Assembly: GCF_003600625.1 (NCBI RefSeq)
Contig: NZ_CP032489.1
Location: 2,976,001 to 3,040,000 of the forward strand
Length of the DNA stretch: 64,000 nucleotides
Source of the DNA: Arachidicoccus soli
GTDB taxonomy: Bacteria; Bacteroidota; Bacteroidia; Chitinophagales; Chitinophagaceae
Direction: 5' to 3'
Below the pieces are notes generated by a model, which made no database searches, was not told the origin of the DNA, and saw only the letters and a program-made list of their open reading frames with translations. Made by a program: the position numbers and the translations under genes. Of this stretch, positions 53,781 through 63,497 are shown piece by piece (within the stretch, counting starts at the first letter, position 1; each line of letters begins with the position of its first letter).

Positions 53781-55079
53781 ATGAATAAAATAATTTTAGT
53801 TTTAAAAAGAGAATTTCTTAGCCGCGTACAAAAGAAAACATTTCTACTAGTAACTATTGGTTTGCCTATTTTAATTTGTGCCATCTATGCAGCCATTATT
53901 TATTTTAGCATCAACAATACAAGTCAGACAAAAATTCTGGTAGTAGACAATGCCAATATTTTCAAGGATTCTCTGCCTTCAAACGGAGATATATCTTTTT
54001 ACTTTTCAAAAGACGAACCTGTAAATACGCTAAAAGAAAAGGCGGAGAAAAAGTCGCTGGATGGCTACATATATATTGCTGCAGGCGCTTCACTCTCTGA
54101 TAGTATCCAAATCGTAACAGGAAAGAAAATCGGGCTTATTACTCGTCAAAAGATTCAAGACGAAATCAACGACCGGGTTAAAGAATTGAAATTAGCGTCT
54201 TTACCAATTAATCAGGATTCACTTAAACTCGCACAAAAAGGAAGTAATATCTCTTTCGAAAATATCAATGATAAAAATGACTCTGATATCAAGGCGGGTA
54301 TTAGTTATGGGGTAGGCTTTGGAAGCGGCTTTCTTATTTATTTAATTTTACTCTTGTACGGGACAGCTGTGATGCGTGGGGTTATGGAAGAAAAAACAAA
54401 TCGTATTGCAGAAATAATTGTAAGCAGCGTAAAACCTTTTCAATTGATGATGGGGAAAATATTAGGAATAGGTGCGGTAGGACTGCTGCAATTTATCATC
54501 TGGATTGTCCTGGGTGTTGGCTTAAGGCTAATATTAATTCCGCTGTTATTTCCCGGAGCCGGTCATAGTATAAGCAGTCAAGTAGAGGCAAGTGGCAGTA
54601 CAGCGCAGGTACAACAGATACTCCATGCGATAAGTGGCATCAATTTTACGATGATACTCTCAATGTTTGTCGTTTATTTCATCGGCGGCTATTTAGTATA
54701 TGCCTCTCTATTCGCTGCGATTGGATGTACAGTAAGCGATGGGCAACAGGATGCACAAGGGCTTCAATTACCCATTACATTACCGATCATTTTTGGATTC
54801 GTCATCATGATGCAGGCCATCAACAACCCCACAAGCGGATTATCTGTTTTTGGAAGCTTGTTCCCCCTCACTTCACCGGTCGTTATGATGGCAAGAGTTG
54901 CACAGGGTGTACCGGATGCGGTTTCCTATTGGCAGCTGGGATTAAGTATTCTCATACTTTTCGCTACATTCTTACTGACTACCTGGTTTGCCGGGAAGAT
55001 TTACCGGACAGGCATCTTAATGTATGGCAAAAAACCAACCTGGAAGGAATTGATAAAATGGGCTTTTCGGAAGAACTAA
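53781..55079 (+). CDS. ABC-2 family transporter permease (NatB-like)
   Basis: A 432-residue inner-membrane protein, partner of the preceding ATPase. One N-terminal helix (TFLLVTIGLPILICAIYAAIIYFSI) is followed by a periplasmic domain of about 130 residues. Then come five or six membrane helices from about residue 170 (GVGFGSGFLIYLILLLYGTAVMRGVMEEKTNRIAEIIVSSVKPFQLMMGKILGIG). That last segment, with EEKTNRIxEIIxSS and KPxQLMxGKIxG, is the classic NatB/ABC2_membrane_3 motif. The topology fits an exporter half. Two copies or a dimer with the ATPase would make the working pump. Confidence 0.9.
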   Translation: MNKIILVLKREFLSRVQKKTFLLVTIGLPILICAIYAAIIYFSINNTSQTKILVVDNANIFKDSLPSNGDISFYFSKDEPVNTLKEKAEKKSLDGYIYIAAGASLSDSIQIVTGKKIGLITRQKIQDEINDRVKELKLASLPINQDSLKLAQKGSNISFENINDKNDSDIKAGISYGVGFGSGFLIYLILLLYGTAVMRGVMEEKTNRIAEIIVSSVKPFQLMMGKILGIGAVGLLQFIIWIVLGVGLRLILIPLLFPGAGHSISSQVEASGSTAQVQQILHAISGINFTMILSMFVVYFIGGYLVYASLFAAIGCTVSDGQQDAQGLQLPITLPIIFGFVIMMQAINNPTSGLSVFGSLFPLTSPVVMMARVAQGVPDAVSYWQLGLSILILFATFLLTTWFAGKIYRTGILMYGKKPTWKELIKWAFRKN

Positions 55080-55162
55080 GCACCCTCAGTTGAAGTATTA
55101 AGAAAGTATTTGAGTGCATTATAAAGAGCAGCATCTGCCTGATAAATTCCTTCGCGTTTTAC

Positions 55163-55213
55163 ACAATCACTGAGTTATTACCTAGATATTAATAACTCAG
55201 TTTAACTGATTGT
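55163..55213. repeat. Long imperfect dyad
   Basis: ACTGAGTTATTA (55169-55180) is exactly complementary to TAATAACTCAGT (55190-55201). The outer ACAATCA (55163-55169) pairs with TGATTGT (55207-55213) past a short bulge. There is no U-tract, so it is a poor terminator for the ABC genes. An operator, or a stable RNA hairpin 130 bases before arsC, is possible. Confidence 0.5.
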
Positions 55214-55344
55214 CTCCCACCATAAATTTCAGAAACCATTTAACTTAGGCACATACAGCAAAGCGCCGAAGTCAAAATAATTTTGGCAAATGATCGATTC
55301 ATCGTAATATTGCAATTATACAATAACAAAATAGTGCGCAATAA

Positions 55345-55974
55345 ATGACCCCTTGTTTAAATTTATTTCAGACAATTGAAAGATTAAAGGAGGAATTCAA
55401 CATTCAGGATATTCCAAAGCAACGCAAAGCAGCTCTACAACCATTAATTGATTTCATTCAAGCAAAGGCTGCTAACAAACAGGAAATTCGCCTTAATTTT
55501 ATTTGTACACATAATTCCAGAAGGAGCCATTTTGCACAAATATGGGCACAGACTTTCGCCTATTATTTCGGTATTAAAAATATTACATGTTATTCAGGCG
55601 GCACCGAAGTCACTGCTTTATTCCCGATGGTGGCTGAGACTTTAAGAAAACAAGGATTTAAAGTCCATACAATCTCCGAAGGCAGTAATCCAATTTACAG
55701 CTTTAAGTTTTCTGACAATGCGACTCCTATTATTGCATTTTCAAAAAAAATTGATGATGATTTTAATCCAAAATCTGAGTTTGCAGCGATTATGACCTGT
55801 GCACAAGCTGATGAAAATTGCCCATTTATTGCAGGGGCAGAAAAAAGAATTTCAATCAGTTTTGAAGACCCTAAAATCTTTGACAATACGCCGCAACAAT
55901 CTGAGAAATATAAGGAAAGAAGCAGACAGATCGCAACAGAATTATTTTACGTCTTTTCTCAAATAAGTCTTTAA
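55345..55974 (+). CDS. arsC: Arsenate reductase, thioredoxin-coupled LMW-PTP type
   Basis: A 209-residue protein whose residues about 48-205 form a low-molecular-weight tyrosine phosphatase fold. The P-loop is ICTHNSRRS with nucleophile Cys54 and Arg60. Two more cysteines, Cys152 and Cys159 in [10 protein letters not shown], have the same spacing as the Cys82/Cys89 pair of the thioredoxin-coupled ArsC of plasmid pI258, so the three-cysteine relay for arsenate reduction is complete. An extra N-terminal 45 residues are helical. It ends 2 bases before the arsenite exporter gene, which supports arsenic detoxification. No ArsR repressor gene is present in the window. Confidence 0.85.
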   Translation: MTPCLNLFQTIERLKEEFNIQDIPKQRKAALQPLIDFIQAKAANKQEIRLNFICTHNSRRSHFAQIWAQTFAYYFGIKNITCYSGGTEVTALFPMVAETLRKQGFKVHTISEGSNPIYSFKFSDNATPIIAFSKKIDDDFNPKSEFAAIMTCAQADENCPFIAGAEKRISISFEDPKIFDNTPQQSEKYKERSRQIATELFYVFSQISL

Positions 55975-55976
55975 AC

Positions 55977-57023
55977 ATGACCACAAAAAGATTAAGTTTT
56001 CTGGACAGAAATCTGACTCTCTGGATATTTGCAGCGATGATTCTAGGTGTTGGGATTGGGTATTGTATCCCTTCATTTTCCGGGATTATCAATACATTTA
56101 GTACGGGTACTACGAATATTCCCATTGCCCTTGGCTTAATATTAATGATGTATCCTCCCCTGGCAAAAGTGAAATATTCTTTATTGCCAAAAATTTTCAA
56201 GAACATTAAGTTACTCTCCATTTCCCTCGTTTTAAACTGGCTCATTGGACCCCTATTGATGTTTGTTCTAGCCATCACATTTTTGAGAAATCATCCGGAT
56301 TATATGGTCGGCCTTATCTTGATTGGATTAGCGAGGTGTATTGCCATGGTTTTGGTCTGGAACGATCTTGCAGAAGGCAATAGCGAATATGGCGCAGGGC
56401 TAGTTGCATTAAACAGTATTTTTCAAATTTTCGTATATAGTTTTTATGCTTGGGTTTTTATAACGATTCTCCCTCCATATTTTGGCTATAAAGGGGCTGT
56501 AGTAAATATATCTATTTTAACGATTTCAAAATCTGTTGCTATTTATCTGGGAATCCCTTTTATACTTGGTTTTTTAAGCAGGTTAATTTTAGTAAAAATA
56601 AAAGGTGAAGAATGGTATACTAAAAGATTCATTCCATTCATTTCTCCTGTTTCCTTGATTGCTCTTTTATTTACAATTGTTATAATGTTCTCTCTAAAAG
56701 GTGCAATGATTGTAAAAGTTCCTATGGAAGTTTTAGTCATAGCTATTCCGCTCATTATTTATTTTGCCATCATGTTTGTCATTGGTTTTTTTGTCACTAA
56801 AGCAATGGGAGTTCAATATGACAAAACTGTTTCAGTTGCTTTTACAGCCGCAGGAAATAATTTCGAATTGGCGATTGCAGTTGCTATTGCAGTTTTCGGA
56901 TTAAACTCTGGGCAAGCATTTACGGGGGTGGTGGGGCCATTGGTGGAAGTTCCTGTTTTAATTTTATTGGTCCGGCTTTCTTTTTGGTTAAAAGGTAAAT
57001 ATTTCAAACAAGCAGCCCCCTAA
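55977..57023 (+). CDS. acr3: ACR3-family arsenite efflux transporter
   Basis: A 348-residue inner-membrane carrier with about ten helices (BASS/ACR3 superfamily). The first helix [17 protein letters not shown], the [19 protein letters not shown] segment, [12 protein letters not shown], and the key [17 protein letters not shown] with Cys121 are standard ACR3 motifs; this cysteine is needed for arsenite transport in studied members. [16 protein letters not shown] near the C-terminus is also conserved. It extrudes arsenite made by the ArsC encoded 2 bases upstream. The operon here is arsC-acr3 only. Confidence 0.94.
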   Translation: MTTKRLSFLDRNLTLWIFAAMILGVGIGYCIPSFSGIINTFSTGTTNIPIALGLILMMYPPLAKVKYSLLPKIFKNIKLLSISLVLNWLIGPLLMFVLAITFLRNHPDYMVGLILIGLARCIAMVLVWNDLAEGNSEYGAGLVALNSIFQIFVYSFYAWVFITILPPYFGYKGAVVNISILTISKSVAIYLGIPFILGFLSRLILVKIKGEEWYTKRFIPFISPVSLIALLFTIVIMFSLKGAMIVKVPMEVLVIAIPLIIYFAIMFVIGFFVTKAMGVQYDKTVSVAFTAAGNNFELAIAVAIAVFGLNSGQAFTGVVGPLVEVPVLILLVRLSFWLKGKYFKQAAP

Positions 57024-57417
57024 ACTTACTTAACACATTCATATAAAGTGGCTTTTTTAACCAAGTAGGTTTTTGTAATTATATCACCCATCTCATAAAG
57101 CATATATTGAAGAATCACAGCCCTTCTCACGATGTATTCATGGCCGATTATAGAACAAAACCTTAGCATTGGATCAATTATTTTAAAAATACAATACTTT
57201 AAGAAGCAACCTTAAATCATTTATCCTATTTCGTCTGGCGCAACATACATCCGTCGCAAGATAAATATTTAGGGCTTCCTTATTTCCCGAATAGCTGATG
57301 TGGTTTCTTATCAGCCACAATAGAAATGGCTTATTATTTATTCAAAATAGAAATTTAGAAACCATTTATTTTTTTGTAAATTGCCCTTCCAATCAATCCC
57401 TCAATAAAGTTATTTCG
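57024..57417. other. Intergenic region with a possible 47-codon gene
   Basis: Between acr3 and the copper regulator no certain gene is seen. On the minus strand 57026-57169 is open for 47 codons from an ATG, with a protein-like composition (IIGHEYIVRRAVILQYMLYE, then MGDIITKTYLVKKATLYECVK), and it stays open a further 17 codons upstream. It overlaps nothing and ends 3 bases from the acr3 stop. I recognise no family. It may be a short protein or the remnant of a longer gene. Confidence 0.25.
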
Positions 57418-57981
57418 ATGACCACATTATATATAAAGAACATGGTCTGTAACCGATGTATAATGGTCGTACAGAACGAATTGGAAAAACTCGGTTTAGA
57501 TGTAAAAAGTATTAGGCTAGGGGAAGTAATCTTAGAAGAGGACTTATCTGGAGAGAAAAAGATGGCCTTGGACAAGACACTGACTTCTCTTGGTTTTGAA
57601 AGGATTGACGATAAAAAAAGCAGAACGATAGAACAGATAAAAAATATTATAATTAACTTGATACACTATCAGGATAATGATTCAAGGAAAAACTTGTCTG
57701 ATCTATTAAGTGATAAATTACATCAAGACTATCATTATTTGTCGAACCTTTTTTCAGAGGTAGAGGGGGTCACCATCGAAAAGTATTTTATAGCGCAAAA
57801 AATTGAAAAAGTAAAAGAGCTCTTGGTATACGATGAGTTATCCCTGAGTGAAATAGCCTTTCGCCTCAACTATTCTAGTGTAGCCTATCTTAGCAACCAG
57901 TTCAAAAAAGTAACAGGGCTTACACCAACGCACTTTAAACTAATCAAGGAAGATAAAAGAAAGCCTTTGGATCAAGTCTAA
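57418..57981 (+). CDS. HMA-like/AraC-type regulator of the copper genes
   Basis: A 187-residue regulator fusing a metal-binding-like domain to DNA-binding helices. Residues 1-65 resemble a heavy-metal-associated (HMA) fold with MVCNRC (Cys11, Cys14) in the metal loop position. Residues about 95-185 are an AraC-type double HTH (FIAQKIEKVKELLVYDELSLSEIAFRLNYSSVAYLSNQFKKVTGLTP in outline). There is no sugar-binding domain. The start MTTLYIKNMVC was chosen over an ATG 40 codons upstream because it opens the HMA fold. It stands before CopA on the same strand, so copper or a related thiophilic metal is the likely signal. The effector is inferred. Confidence 0.82.
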   Translation: MTTLYIKNMVCNRCIMVVQNELEKLGLDVKSIRLGEVILEEDLSGEKKMALDKTLTSLGFERIDDKKSRTIEQIKNIIINLIHYQDNDSRKNLSDLLSDKLHQDYHYLSNLFSEVEGVTIEKYFIAQKIEKVKELLVYDELSLSEIAFRLNYSSVAYLSNQFKKVTGLTPTHFKLIKEDKRKPLDQV

Positions 57982-58067
57982 AAGTTACAAATCAATTCTA
58001 TAAATCTACAATAGCCTCTTCTCATTATATTGTCAATTTTGTATCGTAAAAATAAATGATACAAGAT

Positions 58068-60299
58068 ATGGCAACTTCTATTGAAAATAATAATGCAATA
58101 AACGCTTCTTTCCCGGTATTAAATATGACCTGCGCTTCTTGTGCTATAAGTGTAGAAAGTATTGTAAAAACGGTAAACGGCGTACTAAATGCTTCTGTAA
58201 ATTTTGCAACGGCCAGACTTAAAGTAACGTATCTACCCGGCAAAACCCATCCACCGGCATTGCAAAAAGCTGTTCAATCCATTGGTTACGATCTATTGAT
58301 GGAAGAGGAGGCCCTAGAAGAGGAAAAACTCCAAGCAATTCATGAAAAGGCATTTCGCACTCTCAAACGTAAAACCATCTACGCCATTATTCTTTCTCTT
58401 CCGGTAGTGGTCATAAGTATGCTTTTCATGGATATACCTTATGCCAAAGAAATAATTTGGTTGTTGGCCACTTTGGTTGTCTTTTGGCTGGGCAAGGACT
58501 TTTATAGCAATGCATGGAAGCAAGCCAGACATCGTACTGCCAATATGGATACCTTAGTCGCATTAAGCACAGGTATTGCCTATATTTTTAGCGTGTTCAA
58601 TATGTTATTTCCCGATTTCTGGCTAGAAAGAGGATTAGATCCCCATGTATATTTCGAAGCAGCTACAGTCATTATTTCATTTATTCTTTTAGGTAAATTG
58701 ATGGAGGAAAATGCAAAAGGGAATACTTCATCTGCCATAAAAAAACTAATGGGCTTACAGCCTAAGAAGGTAACTATATTACATGAAGATAGGTCAGAAC
58801 ATCAAATTCCTATAGAAGAAGTAATTATAGGGGATACTATATTGGTGAAACCTGGTGAAAAAATCGCTGTGGATGGTATCGTAACAATGGGTAGCTCTTA
58901 TGTAGATGAGAGTATGTTAAGTGGTGAACCAATACCGGTTCTGAAAACAGAGAATGAAAAGGTATTTGCCGGAACAATCAATCAGAAAGGCAGCTTAGAA
59001 TTTAAGGTTATAAAAGTTGGCAAAGAGACAATGCTTGCCCAAATCATCCAGATGGTGCAAGATGCACAAGGCAGTAAAGCGCCTGTGCAAAACCTAGTCG
59101 ATAAGATTGCCGGCATTTTTGTTCCGGTAGTCATCATGATATCCATAATTGCATTTACCTTATGGTTAATATTAGGAGCCGAAAATGGTTTCGTACACGG
59201 GCTTTTGGCTGCGATCACAGTTTTGATAATCGCTTGCCCATGTGCATTGGGCTTGGCAACACCTACTGCCATTATGGTAGGCATAGGTAAGGGCGCAGAA
59301 AATGGAATTTTAATAAAAGATGCAGAAAGTCTACAGTTAGCCAAAAAAGTAAATGCCATTGTATTGGACAAAACAGGCACCATAACGGAAGGTAAGCCAG
59401 AAGTTACGGATAGCAAATGGTTAAATGAAATTGAATATAAAAAAGCAAAACAAATCTTATACAGCATAGAAAGGCAATCAGAGCATCCCTTGGCAGAAGC
59501 GGTAGTAAAATATTTACAGCATAGGAAAAGCATTTCTTTATCTTCCTTTGAAAGCCTTACTGGTAAAGGTGCAAAAGCAGTTCACAATCAAGAAGCCTAC
59601 TTCGTTGGGAATAAGGGACTTTTACTGGAAAACAATATTTTCATTGCAGAGGAATTATTATTACAGGCGGATATATGGAGCAAACAATCCAAAACCATCA
59701 TATGGTTTGCAGATAAAACAAAAGCCTTATCCGTATTGGCAATTTCAGATAGAATAAAAGAATCATCCATTACAGCGATTAAGCAATTGCAGGACATGGG
59801 CTTCGAGCTGTACATGCTTACGGGTGACAACGAGGTTACAGCCAAAGCTATTGCAAGAGAAACCGGCATACAGCGCTATAAAGCAGAAGTGTTACCACAA
59901 TATAAATCTGAATTCGTGAAAGATTTACAAAACCAAGGTAAAATAGTAGCAATGGTTGGTGACGGCATTAATGACAGTAGCGCATTAGCATCTGCTGATG
60001 TAAGTATTGCCATGGGCAAGGGTAGTGATATCGCAATGGATGTAGCCAAAATAACCATTATCTCTTCAGATCTTACAAAAATATTGCAGGCCATAAAACT
60101 GTCGAAACAAACCCTTACAACCATTAAGCAAAACCTATTTTGGGCTTTTATATATAATCTTATAGGCATCCCGATTGCAGCAGGAATCCTCTACCCTATT
60201 AATGGCTTTTTACTGAACCCCATGATAGCAGGAGCGGCCATGGCATTGAGCAGCGTAAGTGTGGTAAGCAATAGCCTGCGATTGAAATGGCAAAAATAA
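58068..60299 (+). CDS. copA: Copper-translocating P-type ATPase
   Basis: A 743-residue P1B-type ATPase. One N-terminal HMA domain has MTCASC (Cys22, Cys25). The intramembrane metal site is CPC in IIACPCALGLATP, marking a Cu(I) type. The phosphorylated Asp is in VLDKTGTITEG, the actuator loop is DESMLSGEPIPV, the His-Pro dipeptide is SEHPLAEAV, and TGDN and VGDGINDSSALASADVSIAMG complete the catalytic core. It exports excess copper from the cytoplasm. Another ATG lies four codons upstream. The HMA-AraC regulator precedes it by 86 bases and a CopZ-like chaperone gene follows by 105 bases. Confidence 0.95.
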   Translation: MATSIENNNAINASFPVLNMTCASCAISVESIVKTVNGVLNASVNFATARLKVTYLPGKTHPPALQKAVQSIGYDLLMEEEALEEEKLQAIHEKAFRTLKRKTIYAIILSLPVVVISMLFMDIPYAKEIIWLLATLVVFWLGKDFYSNAWKQARHRTANMDTLVALSTGIAYIFSVFNMLFPDFWLERGLDPHVYFEAATVIISFILLGKLMEENAKGNTSSAIKKLMGLQPKKVTILHEDRSEHQIPIEEVIIGDTILVKPGEKIAVDGIVTMGSSYVDESMLSGEPIPVLKTENEKVFAGTINQKGSLEFKVIKVGKETMLAQIIQMVQDAQGSKAPVQNLVDKIAGIFVPVVIMISIIAFTLWLILGAENGFVHGLLAAITVLIIACPCALGLATPTAIMVGIGKGAENGILIKDAESLQLAKKVNAIVLDKTGTITEGKPEVTDSKWLNEIEYKKAKQILYSIERQSEHPLAEAVVKYLQHRKSISLSSFESLTGKGAKAVHNQEAYFVGNKGLLLENNIFIAEELLLQADIWSKQSKTIIWFADKTKALSVLAISDRIKESSITAIKQLQDMGFELYMLTGDNEVTAKAIARETGIQRYKAEVLPQYKSEFVKDLQNQGKIVAMVGDGINDSSALASADVSIAMGKGSDIAMDVAKITIISSDLTKILQAIKLSKQTLTTIKQNLFWAFIYNLIGIPIAAGILYPINGFLLNPMIAGAAMALSSVSVVSNSLRLKWQK

Positions 60300-60404
60300 T
60301 ATCAGTAAAAATTACAAATCAAATACATAAAATCGCAACAAGAAATGGCTTTTTATGTAGGAGCTTTGTAGCATTCATTAACAAATAAAATAAAATACAA
60401 TAAA

Positions 60405-60632
60405 ATGGACAATAATAATCCAAGCTTTCAATTCAAGACAAACATCAATTGTGAAGGTTGTGTAGCTGCAGTAAAACCTGCTTTAGACAAGATTGCAGGC
60501 ACTAATCATTGGGAAGTAAACACTTCTAACAAAGACAAAATACTTACGGTAGATTCGAACGGAGTTACAGCAAAACAAATTATTACAACAGTACAAAATG
60601 CGGGTTATAAAATTGAAAGTATTTCCCCATAA
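60405..60632 (+). CDS. CopZ-like heavy-metal-associated protein
   Basis: A 75-residue single-domain HMA protein. The metal loop is NCEGCVAAVKPALDKI with the CxxC at residues 16-19. The beta-alpha-beta-beta-alpha-beta order of the fold can be followed to the end GYKIESISP. It lacks a signal peptide, so it should carry Cu(I) in the cytoplasm and hand it to the ATPase. The loop NCEGC differs from the usual MxCxxC (no Met before the motif), which is common in Bacteroidota chaperones of this kind. It is the last gene of the copper module, before a terminator. Confidence 0.85.
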   Translation: MDNNNPSFQFKTNINCEGCVAAVKPALDKIAGTNHWEVNTSNKDKILTVDSNGVTAKQIITTVQNAGYKIESISP

Positions 60633-60701
60633 ATTGCGCTAGCATTTTTATATTTAAAGCAAATTCCCTCTTAAGGAATATCCCATTAAGGTTTTTAAGT
60701 T

Positions 60702-60733
60702 AAGCCTATCAGGCTTTATTATGATAGGCTTTT
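60702..60733. terminator. Bidirectional terminator
   Basis: AAGCCTATCA (60702-60711) pairs with TGATAGGCTT (60722-60731), followed by a short U-run. It separates the copper module from the convergent glucosidase gene. Confidence 0.8.
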
Positions 60734-60736
60734 AAA

Positions 60737-63400
60737 TTAAATTTTTGAATGAATTTCATTCATCAATTCGGCTACAAGGGCTGTCCAGCCGGTTTGATGA
60801 CTAGCACCAAGTCCCCTACCTGTATCGCCGTTAAAATATTCATAGAACAAAACAAGATGGCTATTTTCCTCTTTTTGATAGAACCAATCGTAATCCCCCC
60901 CGTTCAATTTTCTATTTCCGTCTTCATCTTTCAGGAACAAGCTTATTACACGTTTGGTTATCTCGGTAGCAATTTCCGTTAGCGTAAGCTCGATACCTGA
61001 ACCTGTCGGATATTCTATTCTTAAGCTCTCTCCATAAAAACGACCATATTTGATAATACTCTGTATAAGTAAATAGTTAATAGGGATCCAAATAGGTCCC
61101 CGCCAATTACTATTGCCTCCGAAGAAGTCAGAAGTGGCATCACCCGGATCATATTGAATACCATAATCCACACCATCAATGGTTACTTTATAAGGATGCT
61201 CTTCATGGTATTTTGAAAGGCCCCTGATCCCACCCTCACTTAAAAACTCTGTTTCATTTAAAACACGTTGCAACAAATACACCAAACGTTCCTTAGGAAT
61301 TAAAGACAACAATATCCGGTCGCTGCCATGTTTTTCTTCGTTAGGCCAGAATTTATTATTCTCTTTCCGGTAATTCTCAAACCAGGAGATCCGTTTTGTA
61401 AAATCCTGTAGATGATGCAGTGCCTGCTTCTTAATCACCGAAACGGCAAACATGGTCGTTAAGCCCACAATACTCTGTATGCGCAAATGAAGCGGCTTGG
61501 CATTCTTCATTGCCAAAGTATCGTAATAAAACTTATCTTCTTCATTCCACATACCGAGCTCATTTAGGGCCTCAGCAATTAATACAAAATGTTCAAAAAA
61601 CTTGGTAGCAGTGTCTTCAAAAGAAATATCATACAAGGATATTTCCAACGCCATATCCATCATATTCAATGCATACATGCCCATCCAACTGGTCCCATCT
61701 GCCTGTTCCAGGGCCATTTCACTATGCAAAGGCATATTTCTATTAAATACACCGATATTGTCGAGGCCTAAGAAACCACCTTCAAATATATTATTACCGT
61801 TCGGATCTTTTCGATTAATCCACCATGTGAAATTGATTAATAATTTTTGAAAGATTTTTTTTAAAAAGAGAATATCTCCTTTACCTTTTTGCCGTTTTTC
61901 AATATGATAAATTTCCATCGCTGCCCAGGCTTGTAATGGCGGATTAACATCACTAAAGCTCCATTCGTATGCCGGTAATTGACCATCAGGTTTCATATAC
62001 CATTCGCGCATCATTAATGCCAGCTGGTGCTTGGCAAAAACTACATCAATTCTTGCAATTGCAATACAATGAAAAGCCAAGTCCCAGGCAGCATACCAGG
62101 GATACTCCCATTTGTCGGGCATTAAAATAATATCTTGATTCTTTAAATGCTGCCAATCCCAATTACGGCCTTTTCTTCGAGCGTCATTATTTTGAACGAT
62201 GCCGTCTGGTTGTGACAGCCATTTTTCTATATCGAAATGATAATATTGCTTATTCCAAAGTAAGCCAGCAAAAGCCTGACGCTGAATATTTTTGATATCC
62301 TCTGATAAATGTTGAGGGATGATGGATTTGTAAAATTCATCAGCTTCCTTTTTTCTCAATTGAAAAATATATTCTGAGCCCTTCTCAAAAGGATCTTCCA
62401 TTTTTTCATTCGCCAAACGCAAATAAATAGTTTTTGTTTCTCCAGCCTTTAGGTTCAAATGATATACTGGTGAAAATTTTGTTCCTTCAATTTTTTCTTT
62501 TAAAGCTTTTACATTTTCCTTATACACCACAGCCCGCTCTATTGCATCTTTGGTAAAAGAAACTTTATTCTCCAACCCGAATAACTTCTTATAATTTGTT
62601 TCATTCTCTGTAAAATAACTCGTATCTGTCGAGGGGAAATAGAAATAATAATCACCTAAACGTGCATGTTCGGCACGTACTGCTTTGTCTCCCGCTTTTA
62701 CTATTTTAGGCAGTGGAATGGTGTTATCCGATTGCCAACGATTATAAAACCATAAAGTGGGTAAAACAGATAAGGATGCATTGTTCGAACCACGATTTGT
62801 GATTTCAATTTTTATTCCGATATCATTTTTTGCATACTTCGCATAAATTATTGACACATCAAAATAAGCGTCTTTGTCAAATACACCGCTGTCGAGAATT
62901 TCATACTCCGGTTCTAAGGCAGACCGATTTTTATTTTTTTCTATTAACTGTTCATAGGGGAATTTTTGCTGTGGATATTTATACAAATAATGCATATAAT
63001 AGTGGGAAGGAAGATTATCTAAATAATAATATAATTCCTTCACATCTTCTCCATGATTGCCGTCATAATTACCTAAGCCAAAAAGCCGCTCCTTTAAAAT
63101 ATCATCCTTTCCATTCCATAGTCCGACACAAAAACATAGGTTTTGAAACATATCTGAAATACCAGCAAGCCCGTCTTCTCCCCACCGATAGGCTCTGCTC
63201 GAGGCATGGGAGAAAGGAAAATAATTCCAGGCATCTCCATTTTCACTATAATCTTCCCTTACTGTACCCCATTGTCTTTCTGAAAGGTATGGACCCCATT
63301 TTTCAAGAGGGATTTCTGTTTTGGCGTTTGCTAATAATCTTTGGTGTTCCGCAGTCATATTCTGAATACGTTTTCTTATAAGTTGAGGATGAAGGTACAT
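60737..63400 (-). CDS. GH63-type glucosidase (MGH-like)
   Basis: A large 887-residue cytosolic enzyme related to GH63 glucosidases and mannosylglycerate/glucosylglycerate hydrolases. The N-terminal domain has the family opening WGPYLSERQWGTVREDYSENGDAW, then FPFSHASSRAYRWGEDGLAGISD. The (alpha/alpha)6 barrel has DKWEYPWYAAWDLAFHCIAIARID, where the Asp is the likely acid, then GQLPAYEWSFSDVNPPLQAWA, GGFLGLDNIGVFNR, EQADGTSWMGMYALNMM and the late NWRGPIWIPINYLLIQSI and GYDWFYQKEENSHLVLFYEYF-like end. No signal peptide is seen. An alternative ATG 14 codons in (MTAEHQRLL) is equally possible. Substrates in the family include glucosylated compatible solutes and alpha-glucosides. Confidence 0.85.
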   Translation of the reverse strand: MYLHPQLIRKRIQNMTAEHQRLLANAKTEIPLEKWGPYLSERQWGTVREDYSENGDAWNYFPFSHASSRAYRWGEDGLAGISDMFQNLCFCVGLWNGKDDILKERLFGLGNYDGNHGEDVKELYYYLDNLPSHYYMHYLYKYPQQKFPYEQLIEKNKNRSALEPEYEILDSGVFDKDAYFDVSIIYAKYAKNDIGIKIEITNRGSNNASLSVLPTLWFYNRWQSDNTIPLPKIVKAGDKAVRAEHARLGDYYFYFPSTDTSYFTENETNYKKLFGLENKVSFTKDAIERAVVYKENVKALKEKIEGTKFSPVYHLNLKAGETKTIYLRLANEKMEDPFEKGSEYIFQLRKKEADEFYKSIIPQHLSEDIKNIQRQAFAGLLWNKQYYHFDIEKWLSQPDGIVQNNDARRKGRNWDWQHLKNQDIILMPDKWEYPWYAAWDLAFHCIAIARIDVVFAKHQLALMMREWYMKPDGQLPAYEWSFSDVNPPLQAWAAMEIYHIEKRQKGKGDILFLKKIFQKLLINFTWWINRKDPNGNNIFEGGFLGLDNIGVFNRNMPLHSEMALEQADGTSWMGMYALNMMDMALEISLYDISFEDTATKFFEHFVLIAEALNELGMWNEEDKFYYDTLAMKNAKPLHLRIQSIVGLTTMFAVSVIKKQALHHLQDFTKRISWFENYRKENNKFWPNEEKHGSDRILLSLIPKERLVYLLQRVLNETEFLSEGGIRGLSKYHEEHPYKVTIDGVDYGIQYDPGDATSDFFGGNSNWRGPIWIPINYLLIQSIIKYGRFYGESLRIEYPTGSGIELTLTEIATEITKRVISLFLKDEDGNRKLNGGDYDWFYQKEENSHLVLFYEYFNGDTGRGLGASHQTGWTALVAELMNEIHSKI

Positions 63401-63497
63401 AAATTAGACCTTACGTAGTGCATCTATTTTAATAGAGTTTTACAATTGCGTTTGCTGACAATTTTTGAATAAATACGCTATCTTAGAAAAAATTTTG

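Noticed and set aside
54725-55093. 122-codon plus-strand frame at the end of the ABC permease
   Set aside because: Overlaps the well-conserved permease frame throughout; no family features.
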